From assembly GCF_011758745.1 (NCBI RefSeq), contig NZ_JAANOV010000001.1:1054001-1118000 (forward strand): 64,000 bases of DNA. Direction: 5' to 3'. This stretch comes from Amycolatopsis granulosa (lineage in GTDB: Bacteria; Actinomycetota; Actinomycetes; Mycobacteriales; Pseudonocardiaceae). The translations under genes and the position numbers were made by a program. Positions 1-7,359 of the stretch are shown one piece after another; within the stretch, counting starts at the first letter, position 1; every line of letters starts with the position of its first letter. The notes below the pieces were generated by a model, which had not been told where the DNA came from, ran no database searches, and was given only the letters and a program-made list of their open reading frames with translations.

Positions 1-50
1 CGGACCTCGGGAACGCGGATGCGTTCGTTGATGCGTGTCTCGGAGCTGAT
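1..50 (-). CDS. infC: Translation initiation factor IF-3, N-terminal fragment
   Basis: Only the first 16-17 codons are inside the window; the gene continues past its left edge. The minus strand reads S-S-E-T-R-I-N-E-R-I-R-V-P-E-V-R, the conserved N-terminus of actinobacterial IF-3, which binds the 30S subunit and checks start-codon selection. The first codon of this block is ATC (48-50), preceded by AAGGAGG at 55-61. infC is known to start on AUU/AUC-type codons in many bacteria, which lets IF-3 repress its own translation, so ATC is the likely start. An in-frame GTG at 108-110 would add about 20 residues and is the alternative. rpmI and rplT are expected beyond the edge. The identification is secure; the start is inferred. 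Confidence 0.85.
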   Translation of the reverse strand, partial: MSSETRINERIRVPEV

Positions 51-54
51 GTGG

Positions 55-61
55 CCTCCTT
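55..61 (-). promoter_or_regulatory. Shine-Dalgarno before the non-canonical infC start
   Basis: AAGGAGG on the minus strand lies 4 nt upstream of the ATC codon that begins the conserved IF-3 sequence. No ATG, GTG or TTG sits at this spacing. It is the main sequence argument for the ATC start. Confidence 0.7.
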
Positions 62-317
62 GGTCCGAGGTGTGTTGTCTAGCCTGCTCGACCTGGTGCC
101 CACATACCACGGGCCCCGTCCCCGGCCGATGTGCCAGGATGCGGGGCCCTGCTTTCCGATCACGTCCGACAGCGATGCCGAACGTTCCGCCGTCACCGAC
201 CACGGCCGATGACGGGACCGGACCCGGCCGCCTCGTGCGGCGACTCGGGTGGGAGCGGGGCTCCACTTGCCGCCCCCGATTTCTCGGGGACTGGTCGCAC
301 GTGGAAGGGTACCAGAC

Positions 318-686
318 GTGCTTGACGACGGTTCCAACGCGCCCGACCCGGGCGATATTTCCGCGCCCGTGCGCGACCTGCAGGACATCCCCAGCGTCGA
401 GGTCATCAGCCGGGCGGCGGTGATGCTGCTGTCCGCCGCGGCCGAACGGCTCGGGCTCGCCGACGAGGACCCGGACACCAGCCCGCAGCGGGACCTGGAC
501 GAGGCCCGGCGCCTGATCACCGCGCTGGCCGGGCTGGTCACCGCCTCCGCCGAGTACCTCGGCGTGCACGCCGCTCCCCTGCGCGACGGCCTGCAATCGC
601 TGCAGAAGGCGTTCCGGGAGGCGTCGGCGGTGCCCGATGCGCCCGGCCAGGGCCCCGGGGAGAAGTACACCGGTCCGGTGTACTGA
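318..686 (+). CDS. DUF1844 family protein
   Basis: A 122-residue cytoplasmic protein of unknown function. The core, from about residue 20, contains IPSVEVISRAAVMLLSAAAE, DLDEARRLITALAGL and the end GPGEKYTGPVY, typical of actinobacterial DUF1844 proteins, which are normally encoded beside infC as here. I chose GTG at 318 because GGAAGGG (303-309) lies 8 nt upstream; an earlier in-frame start at 249 would add unconserved residues. It is divergent from infC, so both promoters must lie in 51-317. Alpha-helical by composition, with no membrane segment or catalytic motif visible. Confidence 0.85.
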   Translation: MLDDGSNAPDPGDISAPVRDLQDIPSVEVISRAAVMLLSAAAERLGLADEDPDTSPQRDLDEARRLITALAGLVTASAEYLGVHAAPLRDGLQSLQKAFREASAVPDAPGQGPGEKYTGPVY

Positions 687-780
687 CGGTTCCCGGCCAG
701 CCGACGTGCGGCGAGGACGCGGGGGTGGCGACCGCGGCGCGGACGCCACCCCGCCGAGGCGGTCCCGGGCCGGCCCGGCC

Positions 781-1161
781 TCAGTCCACGACCGCCAGCA
801 GGTCGATCTCCACCAGCACACCCTTCGGCAGCCCGACGTACACCGTGGTCCGCGCCGGGTAGGGCTCGCGCATCAGCTCGTTGTACACCTCGTTGAACTC
901 GCCGAAGTGGGCGGTGTCGGTCAGGTACGCGCGGACCATCACCACGTCCTGCCAGCCGGATCCGGCCTCGGTGAGGACCGCCTCCAGGTTCGCGAACACC
1001 TGACGCGTCTGTTCCGCGATCGTGCTGCCGACGATCTCGCCGGTCTCCGGGTCGAACGGGACCTGCCCGGCCAGCTGGAGGATGGGGCCCTTGCGCACGG
1101 CGGGCGAGTAGTTCGCCGCCGGCTTGGGAGCCTTCTCCGTGGTGATCGCGACCTTGGCCAT
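781..1161 (-). CDS. ridA: RidA/YjgF/Rid family deaminase
   Basis: A 126-residue protein of the Rid superfamily, which hydrolyses reactive enamine/imine intermediates such as 2-aminoacrylate to 2-oxoacids. Seen: GPILQLAGQVPFDPETGEIV, EQTRQVFANLEAVL, VVMVRAYLTD and the C-terminal EIDLLAVVD; the conserved substrate-binding Arg is in VRAYL. Start at ATG 1161 with AGAGGA about 10 nt upstream. It begins 17 nt after the IclR regulator gene and is probably cotranscribed with it. Its place opposite a D-serine-dehydratase-like enzyme makes chemical sense, because such an enzyme releases 2-aminoacrylate. The link is inferred from position. Confidence 0.9.
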   Translation of the reverse strand: MAKVAITTEKAPKPAANYSPAVRKGPILQLAGQVPFDPETGEIVGSTIAEQTRQVFANLEAVLTEAGSGWQDVVMVRAYLTDTAHFGEFNEVYNELMREPYPARTTVYVGLPKGVLVEIDLLAVVD

Positions 1162-1178
1162 GTGAACCGGTTCCTCTC

Positions 1179-1922
1179 TCACGGGGTCCATCCGTTGTGG
1201 ACGGACGCGTCCTCGGCGGCGGCCCGCAGTACCGGCAGCAGTGCCAGCAGGCCGTCGTGATCCAGCAGCACCTTCGGCACCGACAGGGACACCGCCGCGA
1301 GGACAGCCCCACCGGGACCGCGCACCGGCGCGGCGATGCCGTGGATGAAGTCTTCGTACTCGGCGTCGTCGACCGCGTACCCGCGTTCCGCGACCCGTGC
1401 CAGCTCGGCCAGGTACGCCTCGGGGGCGGTGATGGTGTTCGCGGTCAGCGGGGTGTAGTCCAGGCCGCGCGCGATCGTCTCGCGCCGGGCCGGCGGCAGC
1501 GCGGCGACCAGGATCTTGCCGGCCGCGGTGCAGTGCAACGGCGCGCGTTCACCGATGCGGGAGTACATCCGCACGCTGTGCCGGCCTTCGTACTTGTCGA
1601 CGTAGACGACCTCGCCGTCCTCGAAGGTGGCCAGGTGCACGGTGTAGCCGGTGCGGTCGTTGAGCGCGGCGAGCGCCGGCGCGGACTCGCGCCGCACGTC
1701 GCGGCCCTCCAGGGCGCGGGCGGCCAGGTCGAACAGGGCGCTGCCGAGCCGGTAGCCCCGGGACCCCGCGCGCTGCACGAAGTGCTGCGTCTCCAGAGTG
1801 CGCAGCAGCCGCAGCACCGTCGACTTGTGCACGCCGAGCTCAGCGGCGAGCTCGTTCAGGGTGCTCGCGCCCCCGGCGAGCGCGTGGAGCAGGCTCAGCC
1901 CACGGTCAAGACTCTGGCTCAC
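1179..1922 (-). CDS. IclR family transcriptional regulator
   Basis: A 247-residue regulator. The N-terminal winged helix-turn-helix (about residues 1-60) reads LSLLHALAGG, LNELAAELGVHKSTVLRLL; the C-terminal effector domain (about 75-240) has LHCTAAGKILVA and AAPVRGPGGAVLAAVSLSVP typical of the family. Start GTG 1922 with GGAG 5 nt upstream. It is divergent from the PLP enzyme at 2014, and a perfect palindrome lies between them, so it most likely controls that gene and its own operon with ridA. The effector is unknown; a D-amino acid or its product is a reasonable guess. Confidence 0.92.
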   Translation of the reverse strand: MSQSLDRGLSLLHALAGGASTLNELAAELGVHKSTVLRLLRTLETQHFVQRAGSRGYRLGSALFDLAARALEGRDVRRESAPALAALNDRTGYTVHLATFEDGEVVYVDKYEGRHSVRMYSRIGERAPLHCTAAGKILVAALPPARRETIARGLDYTPLTANTITAPEAYLAELARVAERGYAVDDAEYEDFIHGIAAPVRGPGGAVLAAVSLSVPKVLLDHDGLLALLPVLRAAAEDASVHNGWTP

Positions 1923-1974
1923 GCTCGCTCCGTTGACCGGTCACCCGGGGAATGCTACACCTGACGCAGTCACT

Positions 1975-2005
1975 TTGTGCAACGTGCGTTGCACAATACG
2001 CAACG
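1975..2005. promoter_or_regulatory. IclR operator palindrome
   Basis: TTGTGCAACG (1975-1984) and CGTTGCACAA (1987-1996) form a perfect 10-bp inverted repeat with a 2-bp spacer. A third half site, GCAACG (2000-2005), follows. It lies in the divergent spacer, 53 bp from the IclR start and just before the Shine-Dalgarno of the gene at 2014, a position suited to controlling both directions. Confidence 0.75.
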
Positions 2006-2013
2006 GAGCTCGC

Positions 2014-3309
2014 ATGGCCGACTGTACCCTCGACGCGGCGGCGCTGGCGGCGCTCGCCGGCGAACGGCTCGACTGGCGGTTCAAGTCAATCCCCGCCACG
2101 CTCTGGGGCCACACGCTGGCCGACGCTGCCGCCCTGCGGCCCGGGCTGTTCACCGACGGGTTCGTCGGCCCCGTCGTCGTGCTCGAAGCCGACGCGCTGG
2201 AGCACAACCTGCGCACGATGGCGCAGTGGTGCGCGCGGGCCGGGGTCAAACTCGCACCACACGGCAAGACCACGATGGCGCCACAGCTGTTCGCCCGGCA
2301 GGCCGAGCACGGCGCGTGGGGCATCACCGCCGCCAACGCCGGCCAGCTGCGCGTCTACCGCGCCTTCGGCGTGTCCCGGATCCTGCTGGCCAACGAGCTG
2401 GTCGACCCGGCGGCGCTGCGCTGGCTCGGCGCGGAGCTGGACGCGCATCCGGAGTTCGAGTTCAGCTGCTGGGTCGACTCGGTCCGCTCGGTCGAGCTGA
2501 TGACCGAGGCGCTGCGCGGTACCCGCCGCCCGGTGGACGTGCTGGTGGAACTGGGTGCCGACGGCGGCCGGACCGGCGCGCGCGACCTGGGCACCGCGCT
2601 GACCATCGCCGCGGCCGCGCACGCCAGCCCCGCGCTGCGCCTGACCGGTACCGGCGGGTACGAGGGCGCGCTGGCCCACGACCCGGGCCCGGCCTCGCGC
2701 CGGGTCGTCGACACCTACCTGCGGCGGCTGCGGGAACTCACCATCGCCCTCGGCCGGCGCGGACTGTTCGCGGACCTGGACCAGGTGATCGTCACCGCCG
2801 GCGGTAGCGCCTATTTCGACCAGGTCGCCAGCGCTCTCACCGGCGACTGGGCCGGCCTGCCCGTGGTGCCGGTGCTGCGCAGCGGCGCGTACCTGACGCA
2901 CGACGACGGCTTCTACCGCGGCATCTCCCCGCTGGGCGAGCACCCGCGGATCGCCGGGACACCGCGGTTCCGCTCCGCGCTGCGCGCCTGGGCCCAGGTC
3001 ACCTCCCGTCCCGCCGGCGACCTGGCGCTGCTGACCCTGGGCAAGCGCGACGCCTCCTTCGACGAGGGCCTGCCCGTACCGCAGTGGCACCGGCGCCCCG
3101 GACAGGAACCCGCGGAGCTGACCGGGCACACCGTGACCGCGCTCAACGACCAGCACGCGTTCGTCGCGCTGCCCCCGGGCTCGCCGGTGCGGGTCGGCGA
3201 CTGGATCGGGCTGGGCCTGTCGCACCCGTGCACGGTGTTCGACAAGTGGCCGCTGCTGCCCGTGGTCGACGGCGACACCGTCGTGGACTTCGTCCGCACC
3301 TACTTCTAG
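2014..3309 (+). CDS. D-serine dehydratase / D-threonine aldolase-like PLP enzyme
   Basis: A 431-residue fold-type III (alanine racemase-like barrel) PLP enzyme. The PLP lysine is in LAPHGKTTMAP near residue 87. The C-terminal domain carries NDQHAFVAL and LSHPCTVFDKW: the His and the H-P-C pair match the zinc ligands of the eukaryotic-type D-serine dehydratase and related D-threonine aldolases. Zn-dependent D-serine dehydratase gives pyruvate and ammonia through 2-aminoacrylate, which fits the nearby ridA. Start ATG 2014 with GGAG 6 nt upstream. Length is normal for the family. D-threo-3-hydroxyaspartate or another beta-hydroxy D-amino acid could be the true substrate. Confidence 0.85.
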   Translation: MADCTLDAAALAALAGERLDWRFKSIPATLWGHTLADAAALRPGLFTDGFVGPVVVLEADALEHNLRTMAQWCARAGVKLAPHGKTTMAPQLFARQAEHGAWGITAANAGQLRVYRAFGVSRILLANELVDPAALRWLGAELDAHPEFEFSCWVDSVRSVELMTEALRGTRRPVDVLVELGADGGRTGARDLGTALTIAAAAHASPALRLTGTGGYEGALAHDPGPASRRVVDTYLRRLRELTIALGRRGLFADLDQVIVTAGGSAYFDQVASALTGDWAGLPVVPVLRSGAYLTHDDGFYRGISPLGEHPRIAGTPRFRSALRAWAQVTSRPAGDLALLTLGKRDASFDEGLPVPQWHRRPGQEPAELTGHTVTALNDQHAFVALPPGSPVRVGDWIGLGLSHPCTVFDKWPLLPVVDGDTVVDFVRTYF

Positions 3310-3905
3310 AAGTCCACGGTGGACCTCGTGCCGCGGGATGCGCACGGTGGCGGGCTCGCAGTCGCGCCCGCATCGACAAGGCACGCTCATGCGGATGTGC
3401 CGCTGCTCGCGGCACCGGGTTCGCCGTCGCCGGGCGAGGGAGTCCGAAGTGGACCGGTGCGTGAGCTGGTCGGACGTGCGAGGTGGCCGGCACGCCTGGT
3501 GGCTGCCACAGCTCGCACCGCCGCAGCTGCCTTGCGGGTGCGCCGGACGCGTTCGGGAAGAGGGTGGAGGTGTGCGGCACGGGCCGTTTGCGTGCCGATC
3601 CGGCTGGTTCCTCCCGATGGGCGCGGTATGCGGCATTACCGGCGAGGCGCTGCCGCGTTCCTCGACGCCGCACCCTAGGGTCTTCGGTCAGTTTCCGGGC
3701 AGATGCGACAGCGATTCTCACGCCATGCTTGTGCTCTTGCACACACGGTGAAAACGCCGCACCAGGGCCGAATTCAACCGTCCACTAGGGACCGGTTAGA
3801 GCCGCTCCCGGTGGAAAACCTTCTATCTCAAGGGCCTTCAGTCGATGTTGCCCCGGCCGTAGCATTGGCCGGATCGCTGAGGGAGCAGCGGGGCGGGGAG
3901 GTCTC
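3310..3905. other. Intergenic region without a gene
   Basis: No reading frame here has a convincing start, ribosome binding site or domain. A short palindrome (GTCCAC/GTGGAC) follows the stop of the upstream gene. From about 3690 the composition becomes less GC-rich, and a promoter for the ABC exporter operon is visible at 3837-3865. Confidence 0.6.
3837..3865 (+). promoter_or_regulatory. Putative promoter of the exporter-peptide-kinase operon
   Basis: TTCAGT (3837-3842) and TAGCAT (3860-3865) are separated by 17 bp and would place the transcript start about 33 nt before the ATG at 3906. Recognised by eye only. Confidence 0.45.
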
Positions 3906-5756
3906 ATGGTCACCACCGGCAGACGAGCCGGGCACGTCGGTGAGGTACCGCGCGCGTCCGGCGACCGGCGCCGCCGGCGGATGCTACCGCAGGCGCTCGC
4001 CGTTGCCGCACCCGTGGTCCGCCCGCACCTGCCGGCTCTGGCCGCAACCTCCGTGCTGGAATTGTTCGGGGCCGGCGTGTCCCTGCTCCGCCCGTGGCCA
4101 CTGGCCCTGGCCGTCGACCACGCGATCGGCGGCAGGCCGGCCTCGGGTTTGCTGGTACGGCTCAACGGGTTTTCGCCGGCCTCAATCCTCCTGCTCGCGG
4201 GAGCGGCGACCGTGCTGCTCAGCGTCGTCGCGGGCGTGCTGAACCTCGCCTCCACGGTGTCCGCGGAGCGCGCCGCCGAAGGCGTCGGCGCCAGGCTGCG
4301 GGAATCGGTGTTCGAGCACACGATGGAACTGTCCCTGCGGTGGCACGACCGGATGCCCAGCGGCGAGTTGCTGTCCCGCCTGACCAGCGACGTGGCCCGG
4401 ATGCTGGCCGCCGTGGTCGCGGTGGCGACGATCCTCATCCCGGACACGTTCGTCCTGGTGGTGGTACTCGTCGTACTCGCCCTGTTCGACCCCGGGCTGG
4501 CACTGGTCGGTCTCGCGGTCCTGCCGCTGCTGGTCGTCCTCGCGGTGTGGCAACGGCGCCGGGTGCGGCGCGCGCAGAACGACGCCCGTGACGCCTGGGG
4601 AAACCTGAGTGCGGTCACCAACGACCTGCTGCGCAACGTCCGCGCCGTGCAGGCGTTCGGCCGCGTCGACCGCGCCCGGGAACTGTTCGCCCGGCCCAAC
4701 CGGCGGTTGCGGGACACCGAGGTCAAGGCGGCCACGGTCTCGGCGCGCTGGAGCCCGATCGCGGACATCGTCCTGTCCCTGGGCGCGGGCCTGGTGCTGG
4801 TGATCGGCGGGCGCGCGGTGCTGTCCGGGTCGCTGAGCACCGGTGATCTCCTGGTGATCCTGGCCTACCTGGGCGACATGTACTCGCCCGTGCGCAGCCT
4901 GACCCGCCTGTCCTCGGTGCTGGCCAAGGCGGGTGCGAGCGGCAAGCGCGTGGATGAGGTGCTCACCGCTTCGGAATCGGTGGCCGACGCGGCGTGGGCG
5001 CAGCCGGCCCCGGAGCGCATCGGCGAGGTCCGCTTCGCGCGCGTCGGCTTCGCCTACGAACCCGGGCACCCGGTGCTGCGCGACTTCGACCTGGTCCTCC
5101 GCGCCGGCGAAACCGTGTGCCTGCTGGGACCCAGCGGCGCGGGCAAGAGCACAGTGCTGCACCTGCTGCTGCGGCTCTACGACGCCGACAGCGGCCACAT
5201 CATGATCAATCGCACCGACATCCGCGATCTCCAGCGGCACAGTCTCCGGCAACGGATCGCGTTCGTGCCGCAGGACCCCTGGCTCCTCGACGCGACCGTG
5301 GCGGACAACATCGCGTTCGGCGCCACGGCGGCGGACCGGGCGGCGGTCGAGGAGGCCGGACGGCAGGCCCTGGTGGACGAGTTCGTGCACACCCTGCCCC
5401 ACGGCTACGACACGACGCTCGGCGAAGGGGGCGTCCGCCTCTCCGGCGGTCAGCGGCGGCGGGTGGCGCTCGCCCGGGCCGCCGTGTCCGCCGCGCCGCT
5501 GGTGCTGCTGGACGAGCCGACGGCTTCGCTCGACCCGGTCTCGTCCGCGACCGTCGTCCAGGCGATCCGCGGCGCCACCGCCCACCGGACCGTTCTCATC
5601 GTGACGCACGACCGGGACCTGGCGGCGATCGCCGACCGGGTCGTCGTGCTCGACCGGGACCCGCAACAACCGCACGGAAACGGGAGAGGAGGTGAACCTC
5701 ATGCTGCTGATCAAAGGCCCGATGTCTTACCGCAAGCACGGGCACAAGCACGGTAA
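3906..5756 (+). CDS. ABC exporter, fused membrane and ATPase domains
   Basis: A 616-residue type I ABC half-transporter. An Arg-rich N-terminal tail is followed by a membrane domain (about residues 35-330) and an ATPase domain with Walker A GPSGAGKST (about 407), signature LSGGQRRRVALARA (about 511), Walker B LVLLDEPTAS and H-loop VTHDRD. No C39 peptidase domain is present, so it would not cleave a double-glycine leader. GGGGAGG lies 4 nt before the ATG. The last 56 nt overlap the gene for a small basic peptide in another frame, and a kinase gene follows. The natural inference is that it exports the peptide or a modified form; a lipid or drug substrate remains possible. Confidence 0.9.
   Translation: MVTTGRRAGHVGEVPRASGDRRRRRMLPQALAVAAPVVRPHLPALAATSVLELFGAGVSLLRPWPLALAVDHAIGGRPASGLLVRLNGFSPASILLLAGAATVLLSVVAGVLNLASTVSAERAAEGVGARLRESVFEHTMELSLRWHDRMPSGELLSRLTSDVARMLAAVVAVATILIPDTFVLVVVLVVLALFDPGLALVGLAVLPLLVVLAVWQRRRVRRAQNDARDAWGNLSAVTNDLLRNVRAVQAFGRVDRARELFARPNRRLRDTEVKAATVSARWSPIADIVLSLGAGLVLVIGGRAVLSGSLSTGDLLVILAYLGDMYSPVRSLTRLSSVLAKAGASGKRVDEVLTASESVADAAWAQPAPERIGEVRFARVGFAYEPGHPVLRDFDLVLRAGETVCLLGPSGAGKSTVLHLLLRLYDADSGHIMINRTDIRDLQRHSLRQRIAFVPQDPWLLDATVADNIAFGATAADRAAVEEAGRQALVDEFVHTLPHGYDTTLGEGGVRLSGGQRRRVALARAAVSAAPLVLLDEPTASLDPVSSATVVQAIRGATAHRTVLIVTHDRDLAAIADRVVVLDRDPQQPHGNGRGGEPHAADQRPDVLPQARAQAR
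5687..5695 (+). promoter_or_regulatory. Perfect Shine-Dalgarno for the small peptide gene
   Basis: AGGAGGTGA is a 9-nt perfect complement of the 16S anti-Shine-Dalgarno tail, 5 nt before the ATG at 5701 and inside the 3' end of the exporter gene. It is among the strongest ribosome sites I see in the window and the main reason to accept the 35-codon gene. Confidence 0.85.
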
Positions 5757-5808
5757 GCACGCCGGCAAGACCACTCGCACCACCCGGACCAGCCGTTCGC
5801 GTTGCTGA
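5701..5808 (+). CDS. 35-residue basic His/Lys/Ser/Thr-rich peptide ending in Cys
   Basis: I do not recognise this peptide. It begins MLLIKGPMSYRKHG, continues with alternating His and Lys (His13, 15, 17, 20), then an Arg/Thr/Ser tail K-T-T-R-T-T-R-T-S-R-S-R and a single C-terminal Cys35. It has ten Lys/Arg and no acidic residue. It has no signal peptide and no double-glycine leader. The gene overlaps the exporter by 56 nt, has a perfect Shine-Dalgarno, and is followed by a hairpin before the kinase gene, the usual layout of an abundant precursor peptide. The R-T/S tail looks like a basic kinase target, so phosphorylation by the neighbouring kinase, or dehydration and ring closure on Cys35, are possible. 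A metal-binding peptide is another option. Function is not established. Confidence 0.7.
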   Translation: MLLIKGPMSYRKHGHKHGKHAGKTTRTTRTSRSRC

Positions 5809-5831
5809 TACCGGTATCGATGACCTGGCGG

Positions 5832-5849
5832 CCCGCGCTCGGGCGCGGG
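5832..5849 (+). terminator. Hairpin between peptide and kinase genes
   Basis: CCCGCGC (5832-5838) and GCGCGGG (5843-5849) form a 7-bp stem with a TCGG tetraloop, 23 nt after the peptide stop. There is no T tract. It probably stabilises the upstream mRNA or partly terminates transcription, giving more peptide than kinase. Confidence 0.5.
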
Positions 5850-5877
5850 TCGCCGGGCTCCGGCGGGAAGGACAGGC

Positions 5878-6705
5878 ATGAGCGAAGCCGCGCTCGACGA
5901 CGACGGCGAACCGGTGTGGGACATGGCGGAGGGCGCCGAGTGCCCCGGCCGGACCCGCGCGGTGCGCCGGCTCGGGGTGGGCTGGCGCTGCGAGACCTGG
6001 CTCGTGTGGTCGGTCCCGCTGTGGTGCCCGATGGTGCTGAAACTTCCGCGCCCGCACATGCGCGAGCACCCGCGCGCGGTACGCGCGTTGCGGCGGGAGG
6101 TGACGGCGCTGTCCGGGCCACCACACCCGGGGCTGCCGAGGCTGATCACGGACGGTACCGCCGAACCGCTGCCCCACCTGCTGTTCGAGTACCTCGATGG
6201 TCCCGACCTCGACGACGTCCTGGACGAGGTCGGCCCGCTGGCCGGAGCCGAGGCGGCGTTGCTGGGGGTGCAGCTGCTGTCGGCGGTGGCGGCGGTGCAC
6301 CGGGAAGGCCTGGCGCATCTGGACGTCAAGCCCGGCAACGTCGTCCTGCGCGACGGCAAACCGGTCCTCATCGACTTCGGCAGCGCACGTGCGCTCGGAT
6401 CGCCCCAACCACCGGGACATCCGATCGGGACCCGTGGCTACACATCCCCCGAGCAGGAGGCGTGCCTGACGGTGTCACCGGGGATGGACGTCTACGGGGT
6501 CGGGGCGACCCTGCACGCGGTCGTGACCGGGCACCGGCCGGGAACGGGCGGCCAACCCTGCCCGCCGATGCTGACGGGACTGCTCGCGACCGATCCGGCG
6601 CGGCGCCTGGACGTCAGCGACGCGATCGCCGCGCTCCTCGAGTGGATTCCGGCGGAGTTCCGGCCATGGCCGGAGTGGGCCGACGCCTACCTCGGTGGAG
6701 CGTGA
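5878..6705 (+). CDS. Single-domain Ser/Thr protein kinase
   Basis: A 275-residue Hanks-type kinase with no membrane segment and no extra domain. Key residues are present: Lys55 in VLKLPRP, Glu74 in LRREVTAL, catalytic loop HLDVKPGN (Asp149, Lys151, Asn154), IDFGSA (Asp166), activation segment GTRGYTSPEQ and Asp204 in MDVYGVG. The glycine loop is degenerate. GGAAGGA precedes the ATG. It has no cyclase domain, so it is not a class III/IV lanthipeptide synthetase. The likely substrate is the adjacent peptide or the exporter, by inference from the operon. It is convergent with the NlpC/P60 gene. Confidence 0.88.
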   Translation: MSEAALDDDGEPVWDMAEGAECPGRTRAVRRLGVGWRCETWLVWSVPLWCPMVLKLPRPHMREHPRAVRALRREVTALSGPPHPGLPRLITDGTAEPLPHLLFEYLDGPDLDDVLDEVGPLAGAEAALLGVQLLSAVAAVHREGLAHLDVKPGNVVLRDGKPVLIDFGSARALGSPQPPGHPIGTRGYTSPEQEACLTVSPGMDVYGVGATLHAVVTGHRPGTGGQPCPPMLTGLLATDPARRLDVSDAIAALLEWIPAEFRPWPEWADAYLGGA

Positions 6706-6726
6706 CTGCCGCGCCCGGTGCCGTCG

Positions 6727-7239
6727 TCAGATCCGGCGGGCGTTGTGGAAGGGCATGCCGGCCATCGAGGAGATCTTCACCGGCTGACCGGCGGTGCTGG
6801 CGTGCACGATCTTGCCGTCGCCGACGTAGATGCCGACGTGGCTGACCGGCGTGTAGAAGAACACCAGATCACCGGGCCGCAGCTGGGACAGCGCGACCGG
6901 GGTGCCCATCGTGGACTGAGCGCGGGAGCTGTGCGGGAGGTTCACCCCGGCCTGCTTGAAGGCCCACTGGACGAGGCCGGAGCAGTCGTAGGCGTTGGGA
7001 CCCGCGGCACCCCAGACGTAGGGCTTGCCCAGCTGGGTGAGCGCGTCGCGCAGGGCGGTCGCGCCGACGCTGGTGCCGGTGATCGAGGCCGGCGCGACGG
7101 CCGGTGCGGTGTCGGTCGGGGCGGCCGTGCTGGCGAACGCCGGGCCGGCAGCACCGGCGAGCGCGGCCGCCAGCACGGCGCTGGTGACACCGGCGCGCAG
7201 GAGTTTGCGGCCGGACTTCGGCTGCGGGGACTGTCGCAT
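6727..7239 (-). CDS. Secreted NlpC/P60 peptidoglycan hydrolase
   Basis: A 170-residue secreted cysteine peptidase that would cut stem peptides of peptidoglycan. The signal peptide (residues 1 to about 37) has a basic start, a hydrophobic core and a likely cut after A-F-A. The NlpC/P60 domain covers about residues 60-165 with Cys86 in YDCSGL, His134 in SHVGIYVG and His146 in [13 protein letters not shown] lies before the ATG but falls inside a long structured leader (see 7246-7359), so translation may be regulated. In actinobacteria such hydrolases are often under RNA or second-messenger control. Monocistronic as far as can be seen. Confidence 0.92.
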   Translation of the reverse strand: MRQSPQPKSGRKLLRAGVTSAVLAAALAGAAGPAFASTAAPTDTAPAVAPASITGTSVGATALRDALTQLGKPYVWGAAGPNAYDCSGLVQWAFKQAGVNLPHSSRAQSTMGTPVALSQLRPGDLVFFYTPVSHVGIYVGDGKIVHASTAGQPVKISSMAGMPFHNARRI

Positions 7240-7245
7240 GTCGAG

Positions 7246-7359
7246 CGTTTCCTTTCGCTTTCCACCACCCGTGGCGGGGGATCCACGAAATCGCGGTGGT
7301 GGCTTGCGGCCGTGATCTTTCGGGGTAGATCACTGGTTGCCGCAAGAGCGCTGGAAACG
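7246..7359 (-). ncRNA. Structured 5' leader with three-way junction enclosing the RBS
   Basis: On the minus strand CGTTTCC (7359-7353) pairs with GGAAACG (7252-7246), and after a small internal loop CGCT (7350-7347) pairs with AGCG (7259-7256), closing helix P1. Helix P2 is CTTGCGGC (7346-7339) with GCCGCAAG (7310-7303), extended by GTGATCT/AGATCAC. Helix P3 is CCACCAC (7302-7296) with GTGGTGG (7268-7262), extended by CGTGG/CCACG. P2 and P3 abut with no linker. The 3' strand of P1 includes the ribosome site AAAGGAAA of the NlpC/P60 gene, so closing P1 should block translation. I could not match it to the conserved core of the c-di-AMP (ydaO) riboswitch that often precedes such genes. Confidence 0.6.

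Noticed and set aside
3319-3788. Several overlapping frames of 100-200 codons after the PLP enzyme gene
   Set aside because: No ribosome site, no domain, Arg/Ala/Pro-rich noise in all frames.
3906-6705. Class III/IV lanthipeptide synthetase locus
   Set aside because: The kinase has no LanC-like cyclase or lyase domain and no such gene is adjacent. A lanthipeptide remains only a remote option.
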